From NCBI GenBank assembly GCA_944388135.1, contig CALXHP010000057.1, positions 1 to 64,000 of the forward strand: a stretch of DNA of 64,000 nucleotides, written 5' to 3'. A model generated the notes under the pieces. It saw nothing but the letters and a program-made list of their open reading frames with translations. It ran no database searches and was not told where the DNA came from. This DNA comes from an uncultured Gemmiger sp. (GTDB taxonomy: Bacteria; Bacillota; Clostridia; Oscillospirales; Ruminococcaceae). Shown one piece after another: positions 18,061 to 27,018 of this stretch (the stretch's first letter is position 1; each line of letters starts with the position of its first letter). A program made the translations under genes and the position numbers.

Positions 18061-18833
18061 ATTCCCTCATAGTATCCTTTTCTGCCTCTGCATAAATATA
18101 ACGTCAAAAAGATACGCGCTCTACGGTAATACAGAGCGATCATGTGTTTTGGAAATTTCATTACAGATTGGATTTGATGTCAGAAATTTCGTAAGCGTAT
18201 TATCCGGAACAGCATATTACGATAAATACTTACAGACGCTTTGGCTGGTTTAACATCAATAGAAGATAATTTCTACCTGCATTTGTGGGTTTTGATGAGC
18301 GAGCAAAGATTCATGGGGTAAAGACGAAAAGCAAAGAGCCCTAGATATATATATATATCGAATCATATCATAATTTCCCACGAATTGCTACCCAAAAAGC
18401 CTAAAACATCAAGAATTATCACAAACAAGCGTCGAATAATCAAAGATTTTATTTTTTGCAGGTGGAAAAGGAAAAAATATAAATCAAAACTGGATACTTT
18501 ATCATTGGGGAAGGTACTATTTCCTCAGAAAACGGTTCATTCAAAAAACGGGGCTCACCCTGTTGACGCAAGTACAAAAATTGCTTTTCTTCTAAAAGGA
18601 ATGAGAACCAGGAAAAGGGAAATATGAGTCAAGTTATGCCATTTGCTTTTTGCGTTTCATCATGCCTTTGACGTTTTATGTGAACCTTCAACCGGTTTTC
18701 TTGTTTTTTTGTCTTTTCTATGATAAAATATGCGTGTGTTTTTGAAGTTGGCGTCGGTTCGTTAGAAAGAGGATTTAATTTATAAAATCAAAACAATATG
18801 CGATCCTTTTAAATAAACTGGGGGAGGGAAGGC
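18061..18833. promoter_or_regulatory. Divergent control region between the two polysaccharide operons
   Basis: A 770-base AT-rich region separates the leftward synthesis operon from the rightward LCP/kinase operon, so both are probably started here. An alternating TA run lies at 18345-18358. A candidate rightward promoter is TTGTTT (18701-18706), a 16-base spacer, then TAAAAT (18723-18728). The LCP gene follows a strong GGGGGAGGGAAGG ribosome site. I could not define the leftward promoter. The short open frame at 18385-18627 shows no coding signs. Confidence 0.4.
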
Positions 18834-20333
18834 ATGCGGAAGCAAGGAAACAGAAGCAAGTGGGCGGCTGAGAGACCGCGCCTGTGCTGGGTTATGTCTG
18901 GCGTTACATTGCTTGCGTTGCTGGCCGTGTGGGGCGTGCTGTTGGGGACCCAGTTATTACCGCCGCTGTATTTGGTTGTGGTTTTAGGAATCGAGGCTCT
19001 GATTGTATGTGCGGTGTTTTTCCTCACGCGGGATGGTAAACGTCTCGGCCTCACTATCGCAGGCTCGATTCTGATGCTTCTGGCGGTGGTCGGGAGTGCT
19101 ATAAGCGGATTTTTTCTTTGGCAGACGGTTAGTGCGGTACAGGAAATCACCGGTGCCAAAGTGGAACATTCCCAAGTGAATTTTTATGTTGCAAAAGACA
19201 GCCCTGCCCAGAGTATATACGATCTTGCCGGTAGCGCTTTCGGAATTCTGAAAGAATTGGACCGTTCAAACACAGATGCAATCTTGGAGCAGATGAAAAC
19301 CGAATATGGTCTGATTCCGTCCACAAAAGAGTTTGATAACCTGATTCAACTGGCGGATGCTTTGCAAAGCGGGGTTATGGATGTTATTGTGCTGAATGAG
19401 GCGTATCTGTCACTGTATGAGGAAACCCCGGGGTATGAGGATTTCCCCAATGAAATAAAAGCGGTTTCCACTCTTCAGGTGGAACATGTTGTAGAATCTG
19501 AGAAAAAGCAGCAGGAAACAGACCCAATCCTCAATATTTTGATCAGTGGTAGCGATACAAGAGACTCCACAATCGACCAGCGTGGACGAAGTGATGTGAA
19601 TATTATCGCCAGTGTCAACACCGAGACAAAGCAAATCCTGCTGATCTCAACACCGCGGGATTATTACGTGCCGTTGGATGTAGGCGTGCCCGATGCCTAT
19701 GATAAGCTGACCCACGCGGGCATCTATGGCATGGATGTGCTGACGGGAACGCTGGAAAATTTGTATAAAATTGATATTGATTATTATTTCAGGATCAATT
19801 TTACAGGTTTTGTGGATGTAGTGGATGCACTGGGGGGCATTGATGTCTATTCAGCTTACGATTTCACCGCAGAAAACCATCACTATGTACAGGGAATGAA
19901 CAGTTTGGACGGGGAGGAAGCGCTGAACTTCGCCCGGGAACGGTATGCGTTTTCGGAGGGGGACCGACAGCGCGGCAGCAACCAGATGGAAGTTCTGAAG
20001 GCGGTTTTTCGGAAAGCTATGAGCCCGTCCATTCTGACACAGTATCTGTCCATTCTAAAGAGTGTTGAGGGCTGCGTAGACACGAATATTCCCTATGATG
20101 TTATTTCTGCGCTGGTTCGTCAGCAGCTGGAAACCGGAGATTCCTGGACCTTTGAAAGCTTCAGCGTGAATGGAAGCGACGCCTATTCCACAACGTATTC
20201 CATGAATCAGAATAGCTATGTTATGATTCCCGACGAGGAAACCGTATCGCAGGCCCAAGACAAGCTGGCATCTATCGGCAATGTGATTGACCAAGAGGAT
20301 GTGCCGGAGGCGGAAGCAGAGGCCGAAGACTAA
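18834..20333 (+). CDS. LytR-CpsA-Psr (LCP) family glycopolymer ligase
   Basis: A 499-residue protein with about three N-terminal membrane helices (residues 18-100), an accessory extracellular region, and the LCP domain from about residue 225. LCP motifs are ILISGSDTRDSTIDQRGRSD, ISTPRDYYVPL, the FRINFTGFVDVVDALGGIDV segment, and NFARERYAFSEGDRQRGSNQ. The Arg/Asp residues are the pyrophosphate- and metal-binding set of the family. LCP enzymes transfer lipid-linked glycopolymers onto peptidoglycan, so this probably attaches the polymer made by the divergent operon. The C-terminus is acidic (EAEAEAED). Confidence 0.9.
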   Translation: MRKQGNRSKWAAERPRLCWVMSGVTLLALLAVWGVLLGTQLLPPLYLVVVLGIEALIVCAVFFLTRDGKRLGLTIAGSILMLLAVVGSAISGFFLWQTVSAVQEITGAKVEHSQVNFYVAKDSPAQSIYDLAGSAFGILKELDRSNTDAILEQMKTEYGLIPSTKEFDNLIQLADALQSGVMDVIVLNEAYLSLYEETPGYEDFPNEIKAVSTLQVEHVVESEKKQQETDPILNILISGSDTRDSTIDQRGRSDVNIIASVNTETKQILLISTPRDYYVPLDVGVPDAYDKLTHAGIYGMDVLTGTLENLYKIDIDYYFRINFTGFVDVVDALGGIDVYSAYDFTAENHHYVQGMNSLDGEEALNFARERYAFSEGDRQRGSNQMEVLKAVFRKAMSPSILTQYLSILKSVEGCVDTNIPYDVISALVRQQLETGDSWTFESFSVNGSDAYSTTYSMNQNSYVMIPDEETVSQAQDKLASIGNVIDQEDVPEAEAEAED

Positions 20334-20349
20334 AACGGGTGAAGATAAA

Positions 20350-21594
20350 ATGTCCAGTCAACAGGCAGAAAATTTTATAGCGATTTTGCGTACTGCCTGC
20401 GGAAACGGGCAGAAAAAACTTTGTAATCCCAATTGGGATGAACTGATCAAAACGGCCCGTAGCCAGATGCTGACGGCTTTGTTTTACACAGGGGCAATCC
20501 AGTATAACGAATTTGCAACCTGCCCGGCGGAACAGCGGGAAATGCTCCAGAGGCAGACCATTGCAGTGGTAGGGCAGCAGGCACGGCGTACGCAGCTGTT
20601 TTTGCAATTGTATCGATCCCTTCTGGATGCGGGATTGAAGCCGCTTGTGTTGAAGGGAATCGTATGCAGAAGCCTGTATGGAGATCTGGCAGATTATCGG
20701 CCTTCTGTTGACGAGGATTTTTATATCCCGCCGGATCAGGTGGAAGTATGCCGCCAGATACTGGACCGGAACGGGTGGGCACTGACATCCCACGAAGAGA
20801 GCCTAGATATAAAGGAAAAAGTACCCGAAATCATTTTTGACGATAAGGACCGTTTGCTTCATCTGGAGCTGCATCCCTCGCTGTTCAAAGAAGAAGGCCA
20901 GCGTCTGGAGCGTTACACGCAATATTTCCAGGACGTGGAAAAACGGGCGGTCACCGTGACGATAGAGGGACAACCTGTCTACACATTGGGAATTACCGAC
21001 CATTATCTCTATCTTTTTTTGCATCTGGCCAAGCACTTTTCCGGGAACGGCGTGGGAATACGACAGATTATGGATCTGATGGTTTTCGCCCGCGCCTACA
21101 AGGATCAAATTGATTGGGAAAAGGTGCGGCGCGTAGTCGCAGAACTTTCCTCCCCGGAATTGTATGCGGATGTGGTTGCAATCGGACACAAACTGGGGTT
21201 TCAGGCGGACCTTATCTTCCCACCGCTGCAGCCGGACCGGCTCCTCAGCGACAGCATGGCGGGAGGTATATATGGCAACGATAGAGAAGGCGATGGCCAC
21301 GGCACCATATGGACCATTGCGGCGCGGTACCCTACCTATTGGAAGCGAGTCCAACGGTTTTTATTCCCTTCGCTGCAACAGCTGGTTGCAGGACGGCCTT
21401 GGCTGGAAAAACGTCCATGGCTGCTGCCGGTAGCCTGGGGGCAGCGGGCAGGCAGGGTATTGATCATTAAGCGCTTACAGGGAAAGGTGACGTGGAAGTC
21501 GTTACAGGTCGCCCATCAAAGAAACCAGCTGCTGCGTTCCTACGGCTTGCTGCCGGAACGCAAATCATCTAGGGGAAGGAGGCAAAAGAAATGA
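20350..21594 (+). CDS. Nucleotidyltransferase family protein (RiPP/polysaccharide-cluster type)
   Basis: A 414-residue protein with the uncharacterised nucleotidyltransferase fold: LVLKGIVCRSLYGDLADYRP followed by SVDEDFYIPPDQVE provides the GS-like and DxD-like (VDEDFYI) elements, and later LFLHLAKHFSGNGVGIRQIM is also typical. The start at 20350 is chosen because the frame further upstream overlaps the LCP gene. Relatives occur in lasso-peptide clusters and in polysaccharide loci with HPr-kinase-like and PqqD-like genes. Its substrate here is unknown; adenylylation or nucleotidylation of a peptide or sugar is inference. The basic tail GRRQKK overlaps the next start. Confidence 0.7.
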   Translation: MSSQQAENFIAILRTACGNGQKKLCNPNWDELIKTARSQMLTALFYTGAIQYNEFATCPAEQREMLQRQTIAVVGQQARRTQLFLQLYRSLLDAGLKPLVLKGIVCRSLYGDLADYRPSVDEDFYIPPDQVEVCRQILDRNGWALTSHEESLDIKEKVPEIIFDDKDRLLHLELHPSLFKEEGQRLERYTQYFQDVEKRAVTVTIEGQPVYTLGITDHYLYLFLHLAKHFSGNGVGIRQIMDLMVFARAYKDQIDWEKVRRVVAELSSPELYADVVAIGHKLGFQADLIFPPLQPDRLLSDSMAGGIYGNDREGDGHGTIWTIAARYPTYWKRVQRFLFPSLQQLVAGRPWLEKRPWLLPVAWGQRAGRVLIIKRLQGKVTWKSLQVAHQRNQLLRSYGLLPERKSSRGRRQKK

Positions 21595-21971
21595 AGCTGA
21601 AGGACCAACTGATCCTGCGTGAGGTTGCCGGGCAGTATGTTATCGTACCCACAGGAAAACGGGTGCGGGAAGTGACCTCCATTGTCTATATCTCCTCCTC
21701 CGCCGCTTACCTGTGGGATTACATGAAGGACCATGAGTTCACCAGAGAAGACCTGGTGAAACGAATCGTAGAACACTACACCGGTGTGACAGAAGAAAAA
21801 GCCGGAGCGGATATTGATAAATTCCTGAAAACTTTGTCAGACAACAATATCCTGGATGATGGGGTTGCCAGAGGACACACCCTTATGCGGCTGCCTAAGG
21901 AATTGCTGGACAAGCTGTGGCCTCCCGGCGAATCGTCAAAGTCTCACCAAGGGGGCGATGGCAAGAAATGA
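21591..21971 (+). CDS. PqqD-family peptide-binding (RRE) protein
   Basis: A 126-residue protein with the PqqD winged-helix pattern: LREVAGQYVIVPTGK, then YISSSAAYLWDYMK, EFTREDLVKRIVEHY and FLKTLSDNNILDD. PqqD-like domains bind RiPP leader peptides and present them to a partner enzyme, often a radical SAM protein, which is encoded directly downstream. ATGA overlaps couple it to the genes on both sides (21591 and 21968). A 30-residue hydrophilic tail follows the domain. Confidence 0.82.
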   Translation: MKLKDQLILREVAGQYVIVPTGKRVREVTSIVYISSSAAYLWDYMKDHEFTREDLVKRIVEHYTGVTEEKAGADIDKFLKTLSDNNILDDGVARGHTLMRLPKELLDKLWPPGESSKSHQGGDGKK

Positions 21972-23038
21972 GTGAACATTTCGAGCCGGCCTGCCGCCGG
22001 ATGGAGTGGCTGGACCCCTTCTACAAACAGGTGTGGGAGAAGGCTTTTGCCGACGGCATTCCCATCTCCGGTACCTTTGAGCTGACACCCCGCTGCAACT
22101 TCAACTGCAAAATGTGCTATGTCCATCTCAAAGCAGAGGATATCCCCAGGCATGGACAAGAGCTGACAGCCAAAGAGTGGCTGCGCATCGCTCAGGAAGC
22201 GAAGGAGGCAGGCACCACCTGGGTCTGTGTGACCGGCGGTGAACCGCTGCTGCATCCCCAGTTTGCCGAAATCTGGCAGGGACTGGCACAGATGGGCTTT
22301 TTCCTTACCTTGCAGACCAATGCCTCCCTGATCACGGGTGATATTGTGGACCTGCTGGAGCAATATCCGCCCCGGCAAGCCAAGATCACGTTGTATGGGA
22401 CCAACGACGATATATATGAGGCAGTCTGCGGTGTGAAAGAGGGCTTTACCCGTGCCAATGACGGCATCCATACTTTGATGAGTATGGGCATTCCGGTGGA
22501 ACTGGTCAGCACCATCATCCGACAAAATGAATCGGATGTGGAGAATATGCTGCTGTACGCCGCGCGACACAGGCTGAAGTGGCGCCCCACGGGAGAAGTC
22601 AAACCCTCCCTGCGGGGAGCGGACACCGATGCAGTAAGCGTTCGTCTGGAACAGAAAAATATTCCGATCTCTTTGCGGAAAATGGAGTATTTTCTCCAGC
22701 ATCCTTTGGACCCGACCAGAAAGCCCTGTACCTATTGCAAAGATTATCGTGTGGGGTATTGGGTTACATGGGATGGAAAAATGAGATTCTGCAGCTTTTT
22801 ACAGGAGCCTGACATCACAGTAAAGAACCACGCATTCCAACAGGCCTGGCAGGAGCTGCTTGCCTATGAAGAAAAGCTGGATTGGCCGAAGGAATGCAAA
22901 ATTTGCCCGGCCCGAACGGTTTGCTTCAAGTGCGCCGCATCCCTGGCGACCATGAGCGGCGGCCTGGAAAAAATATCACAGCCCTATTGCGATAAAATCA
23001 GACAAATGTATGCACAAAAGAAAGGAAAATTGCAATGA
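21968..23038 (+). CDS. Radical SAM/SPASM-domain enzyme
   Basis: A 356-residue enzyme with the canonical CNFNCKMCY cluster motif (CX3CX2C) at about residues 41-49. Next come VCVTGGEPLLHPQF (SAM-binding GGEP) and LQTNASLI; the C-terminal SPASM-type cysteine set spans PCTYCKDYRVGYW, MRFCSF, KECKICPARTVCFKCAA and PYC. SPASM enzymes modify RiPP precursors, making thioether, C-C or epimerised products. The start at 21968 overlaps the PqqD-like stop by 4 bases (ATGA) and removes 17 non-homologous residues. The next gene again overlaps by 4 bases, so its product is the natural substrate candidate. Confidence 0.88.
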   Translation: MSEHFEPACRRMEWLDPFYKQVWEKAFADGIPISGTFELTPRCNFNCKMCYVHLKAEDIPRHGQELTAKEWLRIAQEAKEAGTTWVCVTGGEPLLHPQFAEIWQGLAQMGFFLTLQTNASLITGDIVDLLEQYPPRQAKITLYGTNDDIYEAVCGVKEGFTRANDGIHTLMSMGIPVELVSTIIRQNESDVENMLLYAARHRLKWRPTGEVKPSLRGADTDAVSVRLEQKNIPISLRKMEYFLQHPLDPTRKPCTYCKDYRVGYWVTWDGKMRFCSFLQEPDITVKNHAFQQAWQELLAYEEKLDWPKECKICPARTVCFKCAASLATMSGGLEKISQPYCDKIRQMYAQKKGKLQ

Positions 23039-23415
23039 GTTACTCTGGTGAGGTTTACGCAGAAGTGAACGCGAGTGCATTGAATCCCGGCATCAGCACC
23101 ATGGCGCTGGTCTCGGGCAACCCGGAGCCGGTTGACGGACAGTCTTATGTCGTGGTGTGGATCCGGTGGCGGTATGACGATTCCACCGGCAATGGAGGAT
23201 ATACCAATACCGGCTGGTACTTTGATGATCCCAACAACAATATCAAAAAGCATTATTCTACGGAGCAGGATTTTAAAAATTGGCTGATGCAAGAAAAGCC
23301 AAAAGACTTGGAAACTGTTTTGGGAGATTGGGAGGCCAGCAACAAGGCGGTGTTTCTGACGGAGAATATTGACACATTGAGTGCAGGGGGCTGCATTTAC
23401 TTTACGGCGAATTAA
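23035..23415 (+). CDS. Unknown 126-aa protein, candidate substrate of the radical SAM cassette
   Basis: I do not recognise the family. The protein starts MSYSGEVYAEVNASALNPGI, is rich in Trp, Tyr, Asn and Gly (VVVWIRWRYDDSTGNGG, TNTGWYFDDPNNN), has a single Cys near the C-terminus (GGCIYFTAN), and has no signal peptide or membrane span. Its ATG overlaps the radical SAM stop by 4 bases (ATGA), so its translation is coupled to the modifying enzyme. No other small gene lies in the cassette. That makes it the only precursor candidate, though 126 residues is long and it lacks a double-Gly leader. It could instead be a partner or immunity-like protein. Confidence 0.6.
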   Translation: MSYSGEVYAEVNASALNPGISTMALVSGNPEPVDGQSYVVVWIRWRYDDSTGNGGYTNTGWYFDDPNNNIKKHYSTEQDFKNWLMQEKPKDLETVLGDWEASNKAVFLTENIDTLSAGGCIYFTAN

Positions 23416-23435
23416 ATCGTTGTTAAAGGTAAAAG

Positions 23436-24242
23436 ATGAATTGTTGTTTTAAGGTTGCCGACCTTCGGTTATGTATACAGGGAAATACTCCCACTCAAAT
23501 AGTTGATGCAGGCTGGGCGCACTTTTTAGTTACGCAGAACCCTTCAGAAAAGGTGGATTTCACCCTGTTCTATGCAGAACAGGAATCCATGGATTATCTG
23601 GTAGAACGCTACTCTCTGCCGGAGGGGCTGCAGCAGGCCTACCGCTATGGCCCGGATGTGGTTTTGACCAATCGGGATTTCACTCTTTGTACCATGCTGC
23701 CGCTTGTGGACAAGGCGAGCTTTGCCGTATTGTCCAATCAGATCTACTATGCCCACGCTGCCCGCCGTCAGATGCTCCAGCTTCACTGCGCCACCATCGA
23801 GGACCGGGGCCGGGGTATTCTCTTCCTCGGCCCTTCCGGCATCGGCAAGACCACCCAGGCGGAACGCTGGGCACAGTACCGGGGGGCCGCCATCATCAAT
23901 GGAGACATCGGTTTTGTCCAGCGCACGCCCCGGGGCTATATCGCCTGGGGCTCTCCCTGGCATGGCTCCTCGCCCTACTGCCTGAACACCAGTGTGCCTG
24001 TCAAGGCGCTGGTCGTGCTCAAGCAGGCGCCGGAAAACCGTCTGCGGGAGCTGACCGGCTTTGAGAAGGTGCGGGAAGTCTCCAGCAGTGTTTTCTATCC
24101 CACGTGGCTGGAAGACGGCATGGAGCTCTGCACCGACACCTTGAATCATCTTTTGACCGACCTGCCGGTTTACCGGCTGGACAACCGTGCCGACGAGGAG
24201 GCCGTCCATCTGCTGGCTGCCGAACTGGACCGTATTACCTGA
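23436..24242 (+). CDS. HPr-kinase-like (HprK) P-loop kinase
   Basis: A 268-residue protein whose C-terminal half carries a P-loop (ILFLGPSGIGKTTQAERWAQ) and an HprK-type metal strand (IINGDIGFVQ), as in the HPr kinase-like proteins of lasso-peptide and polysaccharide clusters. The N-terminal half is an unassigned alpha/beta region. Lasso-cluster homologues phosphorylate a Ser of the precursor peptide, so a phosphorylation of the adjacent small protein or of a sugar is possible. True HPr kinase is unlikely because the HprK N-terminal domain and signature are absent. Confidence 0.75.
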   Translation: MNCCFKVADLRLCIQGNTPTQIVDAGWAHFLVTQNPSEKVDFTLFYAEQESMDYLVERYSLPEGLQQAYRYGPDVVLTNRDFTLCTMLPLVDKASFAVLSNQIYYAHAARRQMLQLHCATIEDRGRGILFLGPSGIGKTTQAERWAQYRGAAIINGDIGFVQRTPRGYIAWGSPWHGSSPYCLNTSVPVKALVVLKQAPENRLRELTGFEKVREVSSSVFYPTWLEDGMELCTDTLNHLLTDLPVYRLDNRADEEAVHLLAAELDRIT

Positions 24243-24246
24243 TCGA

Positions 24247-26061
24247 ATGAAGTATTTTGTCTCTTACATACAGCGTGTCATCCGACGCATCCGGGAAGGA
24301 CGTCTGCAGGAACTGCTGGCCCAGTGGCTGTGGATGGGACGCTACGTCAAACAATTCTGGTGGTTGATCGGCGGCTATACACTGCTGAACATGACAGGTT
24401 CTGCTTTAGGACTTCTGACCACGATGGCGTCCCGTTCCCTGGTGGACAGTGTCACCGGTCACAACAGCGGGATGCTCGGCCTTGCCGCGGCGGCCTATGT
24501 GGGCGTAGGTGTAGGGCAGATTTTTGTCTCGGCTATCCGCAGCCGGGCTTCCCTCAAAATCAATCTGCACATCTCCCAGGCCATCCGGTTGGATATTTTC
24601 GACCAGGTCATCCAGACTGACTGGGAGGCGTTGTCCGAATACCGTCCCGGCGATATCCAGTACCGCCTGAATGGTGACGTCATGATGGTCATCAACAACG
24701 TGCTGACCTTCATCCCCAGTCTGGCGTCCATGCTGGTCAGTTTTGGAGGTGCCTTTGTCGTCATGGTGCAAAATGACCCTGTTATGGCGGTCATTGCCCT
24801 GTGCGGTGCGCCGATTTCGCTGCTGGTTTCCCGATACAACATTATCAAGATGCGGGAGTATCAGAAAAAGAATCAGGAGTTCGCCAGCCAGAACGTCTCC
24901 TTCAATCAGGAACTGTTTCAGAACCTGCAAACCATCAAGGCATTCGGACTGGTGGATACCTTTACAAACCGCTATCGTGAGCAGCAGCAGACATCTGTTC
25001 GCATTCAGCTGGACCGCAACAAGTACCAGCAGCTGGGCAATATCATGACTTCCCTGGTGGGACAGGCCATCGGCTATGCCTGCTATGGTTTTGCCATCTT
25101 CCGGCTCTGGCAAGGGGAAATCAGCTACGGCACCATGACCATGCTGGTGGGCATGGCGGGTTCCCTGCGCGGTTCCTTCTCCTCTGTGGTCAATCTGGTG
25201 CCCAGCGCGCTGCGGGCCTGTATCAGTGCGGGCCGCGTCATGGAGATCACCGGACTGCCTCGGGAGACTGCGGCGGTCAGCCCCGAACTGCAGCGGATCT
25301 TGGCCCGGGCCCGTGACACGGGGATTCTTGTGGAGATGCATGATGTTACCGCCGCCTACGCCAAGGACAAGCCCATCTATACCGGTGCGGAATTCCGTGC
25401 TGCGCCGGGTGAGATCATAGGTCTGGTAGGGCCTTCCGGATTGGGCAAGACCACGACCCTGAAGCTGCTGTTGGGACTTTTGCATCCCCGCACCGGCCAA
25501 GTGACCGTGAGCTGTGCCGGGGAGGCAGCGGAAGCTGTCTCGGCGGCCACCCGGCGGCTCTTCAGCTACATCCCGCAGGGAAATACGCTGTTCAGCGGAA
25601 CTATTGCAGAAAACGTCCGCCTGATGCGTCCGGATGCTTCGGATGAAGAGGTGGAACGGGCGCTGCGTGCCGCCTGTGCTTGGGACTTTGTCAGCGAGCT
25701 GGAGGACGGGGTACATACCAACATCCGGGACAACGGCCAGCGATTGTCCGAGGGGCAGAAACAGCGCATCTCCATTGCCCGGGCCATATTGGCTGATGCG
25801 CCGGTGCTTTTGCTGGACGAAGCAACCAGCGCTTTGGATGTGGCCACCGAACGCCGTGTGCTGCAGAAAATCATCAAACATGACCCGCGGCGCACGGTCA
25901 TTGTCACAGCACACCGGCCCAGCGTGTTTGCCCAGTGCACCAGGGTGTATCTGATCGGCGGCGGCAGGTTTGAGGCAATCAATGATGCACAGCTGCAGGA
26001 ATTTTTAGAGGGAGAAGAAAGCGACTCCGGAAGGGAAGAACAACGGGTCGACGGAACGTAA
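24247..26061 (+). CDS. ABC transporter, fused permease-ATPase exporter
   Basis: A 604-residue half-transporter with about six N-terminal helices (residues 30-310) and a C-terminal nucleotide-binding domain. That domain has Walker A GPSGLGKTTTLKLLL, Q-loop SYIPQGNTLF, signature LSEGQKQRISIARAI, Walker B VLLLDEATSALD and H-loop TAHRPS. No C39 peptidase domain is present, so it does not itself cleave a double-Gly leader. The start at 24247 follows the kinase stop by 4 bases; an upstream Met at 24187 lies inside the kinase gene. It probably exports the product of the cassette. A clear Shine-Dalgarno is lacking, suggesting translation by re-initiation. Confidence 0.88.
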   Translation: MKYFVSYIQRVIRRIREGRLQELLAQWLWMGRYVKQFWWLIGGYTLLNMTGSALGLLTTMASRSLVDSVTGHNSGMLGLAAAAYVGVGVGQIFVSAIRSRASLKINLHISQAIRLDIFDQVIQTDWEALSEYRPGDIQYRLNGDVMMVINNVLTFIPSLASMLVSFGGAFVVMVQNDPVMAVIALCGAPISLLVSRYNIIKMREYQKKNQEFASQNVSFNQELFQNLQTIKAFGLVDTFTNRYREQQQTSVRIQLDRNKYQQLGNIMTSLVGQAIGYACYGFAIFRLWQGEISYGTMTMLVGMAGSLRGSFSSVVNLVPSALRACISAGRVMEITGLPRETAAVSPELQRILARARDTGILVEMHDVTAAYAKDKPIYTGAEFRAAPGEIIGLVGPSGLGKTTTLKLLLGLLHPRTGQVTVSCAGEAAEAVSAATRRLFSYIPQGNTLFSGTIAENVRLMRPDASDEEVERALRAACAWDFVSELEDGVHTNIRDNGQRLSEGQKQRISIARAILADAPVLLLDEATSALDVATERRVLQKIIKHDPRRTVIVTAHRPSVFAQCTRVYLIGGGRFEAINDAQLQEFLEGEESDSGREEQRVDGT

Positions 26062-26079
26062 GAGGGAGAGAAAACGCGG

Positions 26080-27018
26080 ATGATAATGCGACTGTTGAGA
26101 GGATGTTCGATTGTGGCCTTGGTGCTGGCAATCGCATTGTTTGCTTTTGCCAATGTGCGCGAATACATGGATCGTGATGACACGCTGCCCACCATCACAG
26201 CGGACAGTGATACCGTTGAGGTGCCCTGTGAATATACGGTGGATCAGCTGCTGGCGGGCGTTACTGCCAGCGACGCAAAAGACGGGGATCTGACCAGTCA
26301 GATCCTGGTGGGAAATTTTACGCGGTTTATTGATCCCGGTATCTGTGACCTGAACTACATTGTCTTTGATTCTTCTGAGCATATTGCCACACTGGTACGT
26401 CGCGTTCGTTTCACCGACTATCACTCCCCTCGATTTTCCCTGTCTGAACCGCTGGTTTATGCCGAAAGTACGACCAACAGTACAGAAGTAAGAGAGCTTT
26501 TTTCGGCATCGGATCTGTTGGACGGTGACCTGACGGACTGGGTCACTTATATAGAATCGGATGCAGTCTATAACAATCCGGGAGACTATTCCATCACGAT
26601 GGAAGTGAGCAACAGTTTTGGCGATACGGTCCGCTACGCATTTCCCATTCATATTTATGAGCGCAATACCCAAAATTTCACGATAGAACTTACAGATCCG
26701 CTGGTCTATGTGGAGCAGGGGGCGTCTTTTGATCCTTTGCAGTATGTGGATTCTATTTCGGATACGGCGGGAAATCAGTACAGTCCCTCTTTGCTGGACA
26801 TCACTTCTACAGTGGATACGGCTACGCCGGGACTGTATGAAGTACACTATGAGATCGGGAAAGCCTCGACAGATGATGAAGAAACGGCGGAAGAAACGAC
26901 TGAAGACACAGGATCCGCAGAAGAGGATTCCGAGGGATCGTTGCTTACCAGCATTGATGGGCAGAACCGGTATGGCCAGATGTGGCTGACCGTGATTGTG
27001 GAGGGAGCAACGGCATGA
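26080..27018 (+). CDS. Membrane-anchored protein with bacterial Ig-like (DUF5011-type) domains
   Basis: A 312-residue protein with one N-terminal helix (VALVLAIALFAFANV) and an extracellular part. It has two or three repeats of the pattern 'ASDAKDGDLTSQILVG' / 'ASDLLDGDLTDWVTYIE' followed by PG-x-Y and a strand, typical of the cadherin-like/Ig-like DUF5011 repeats. An acidic linker (about 265-290) precedes the C-terminus. It overlaps the next Wzz/kinase gene by 4 bases (ATGA), suggesting it works with the export/chain-length apparatus at the cell surface. Exact role unknown. Confidence 0.65.
   Translation: MIMRLLRGCSIVALVLAIALFAFANVREYMDRDDTLPTITADSDTVEVPCEYTVDQLLAGVTASDAKDGDLTSQILVGNFTRFIDPGICDLNYIVFDSSEHIATLVRRVRFTDYHSPRFSLSEPLVYAESTTNSTEVRELFSASDLLDGDLTDWVTYIESDAVYNNPGDYSITMEVSNSFGDTVRYAFPIHIYERNTQNFTIELTDPLVYVEQGASFDPLQYVDSISDTAGNQYSPSLLDITSTVDTATPGLYEVHYEIGKASTDDEETAEETTEDTGSAEEDSEGSLLTSIDGQNRYGQMWLTVIVEGATA

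Noticed and set aside
18385..18627. 80-codon frame in the divergent control region
   Set aside because: Lys/Arg-rich translation from AT-rich DNA, no ribosome site, no recognisable similarity.
23436..24242. Catabolite-control HPr kinase/phosphorylase
   Set aside because: The HprK N-terminal domain and signature are missing. Context and length fit the HprK-like kinases of RiPP/polysaccharide cassettes.
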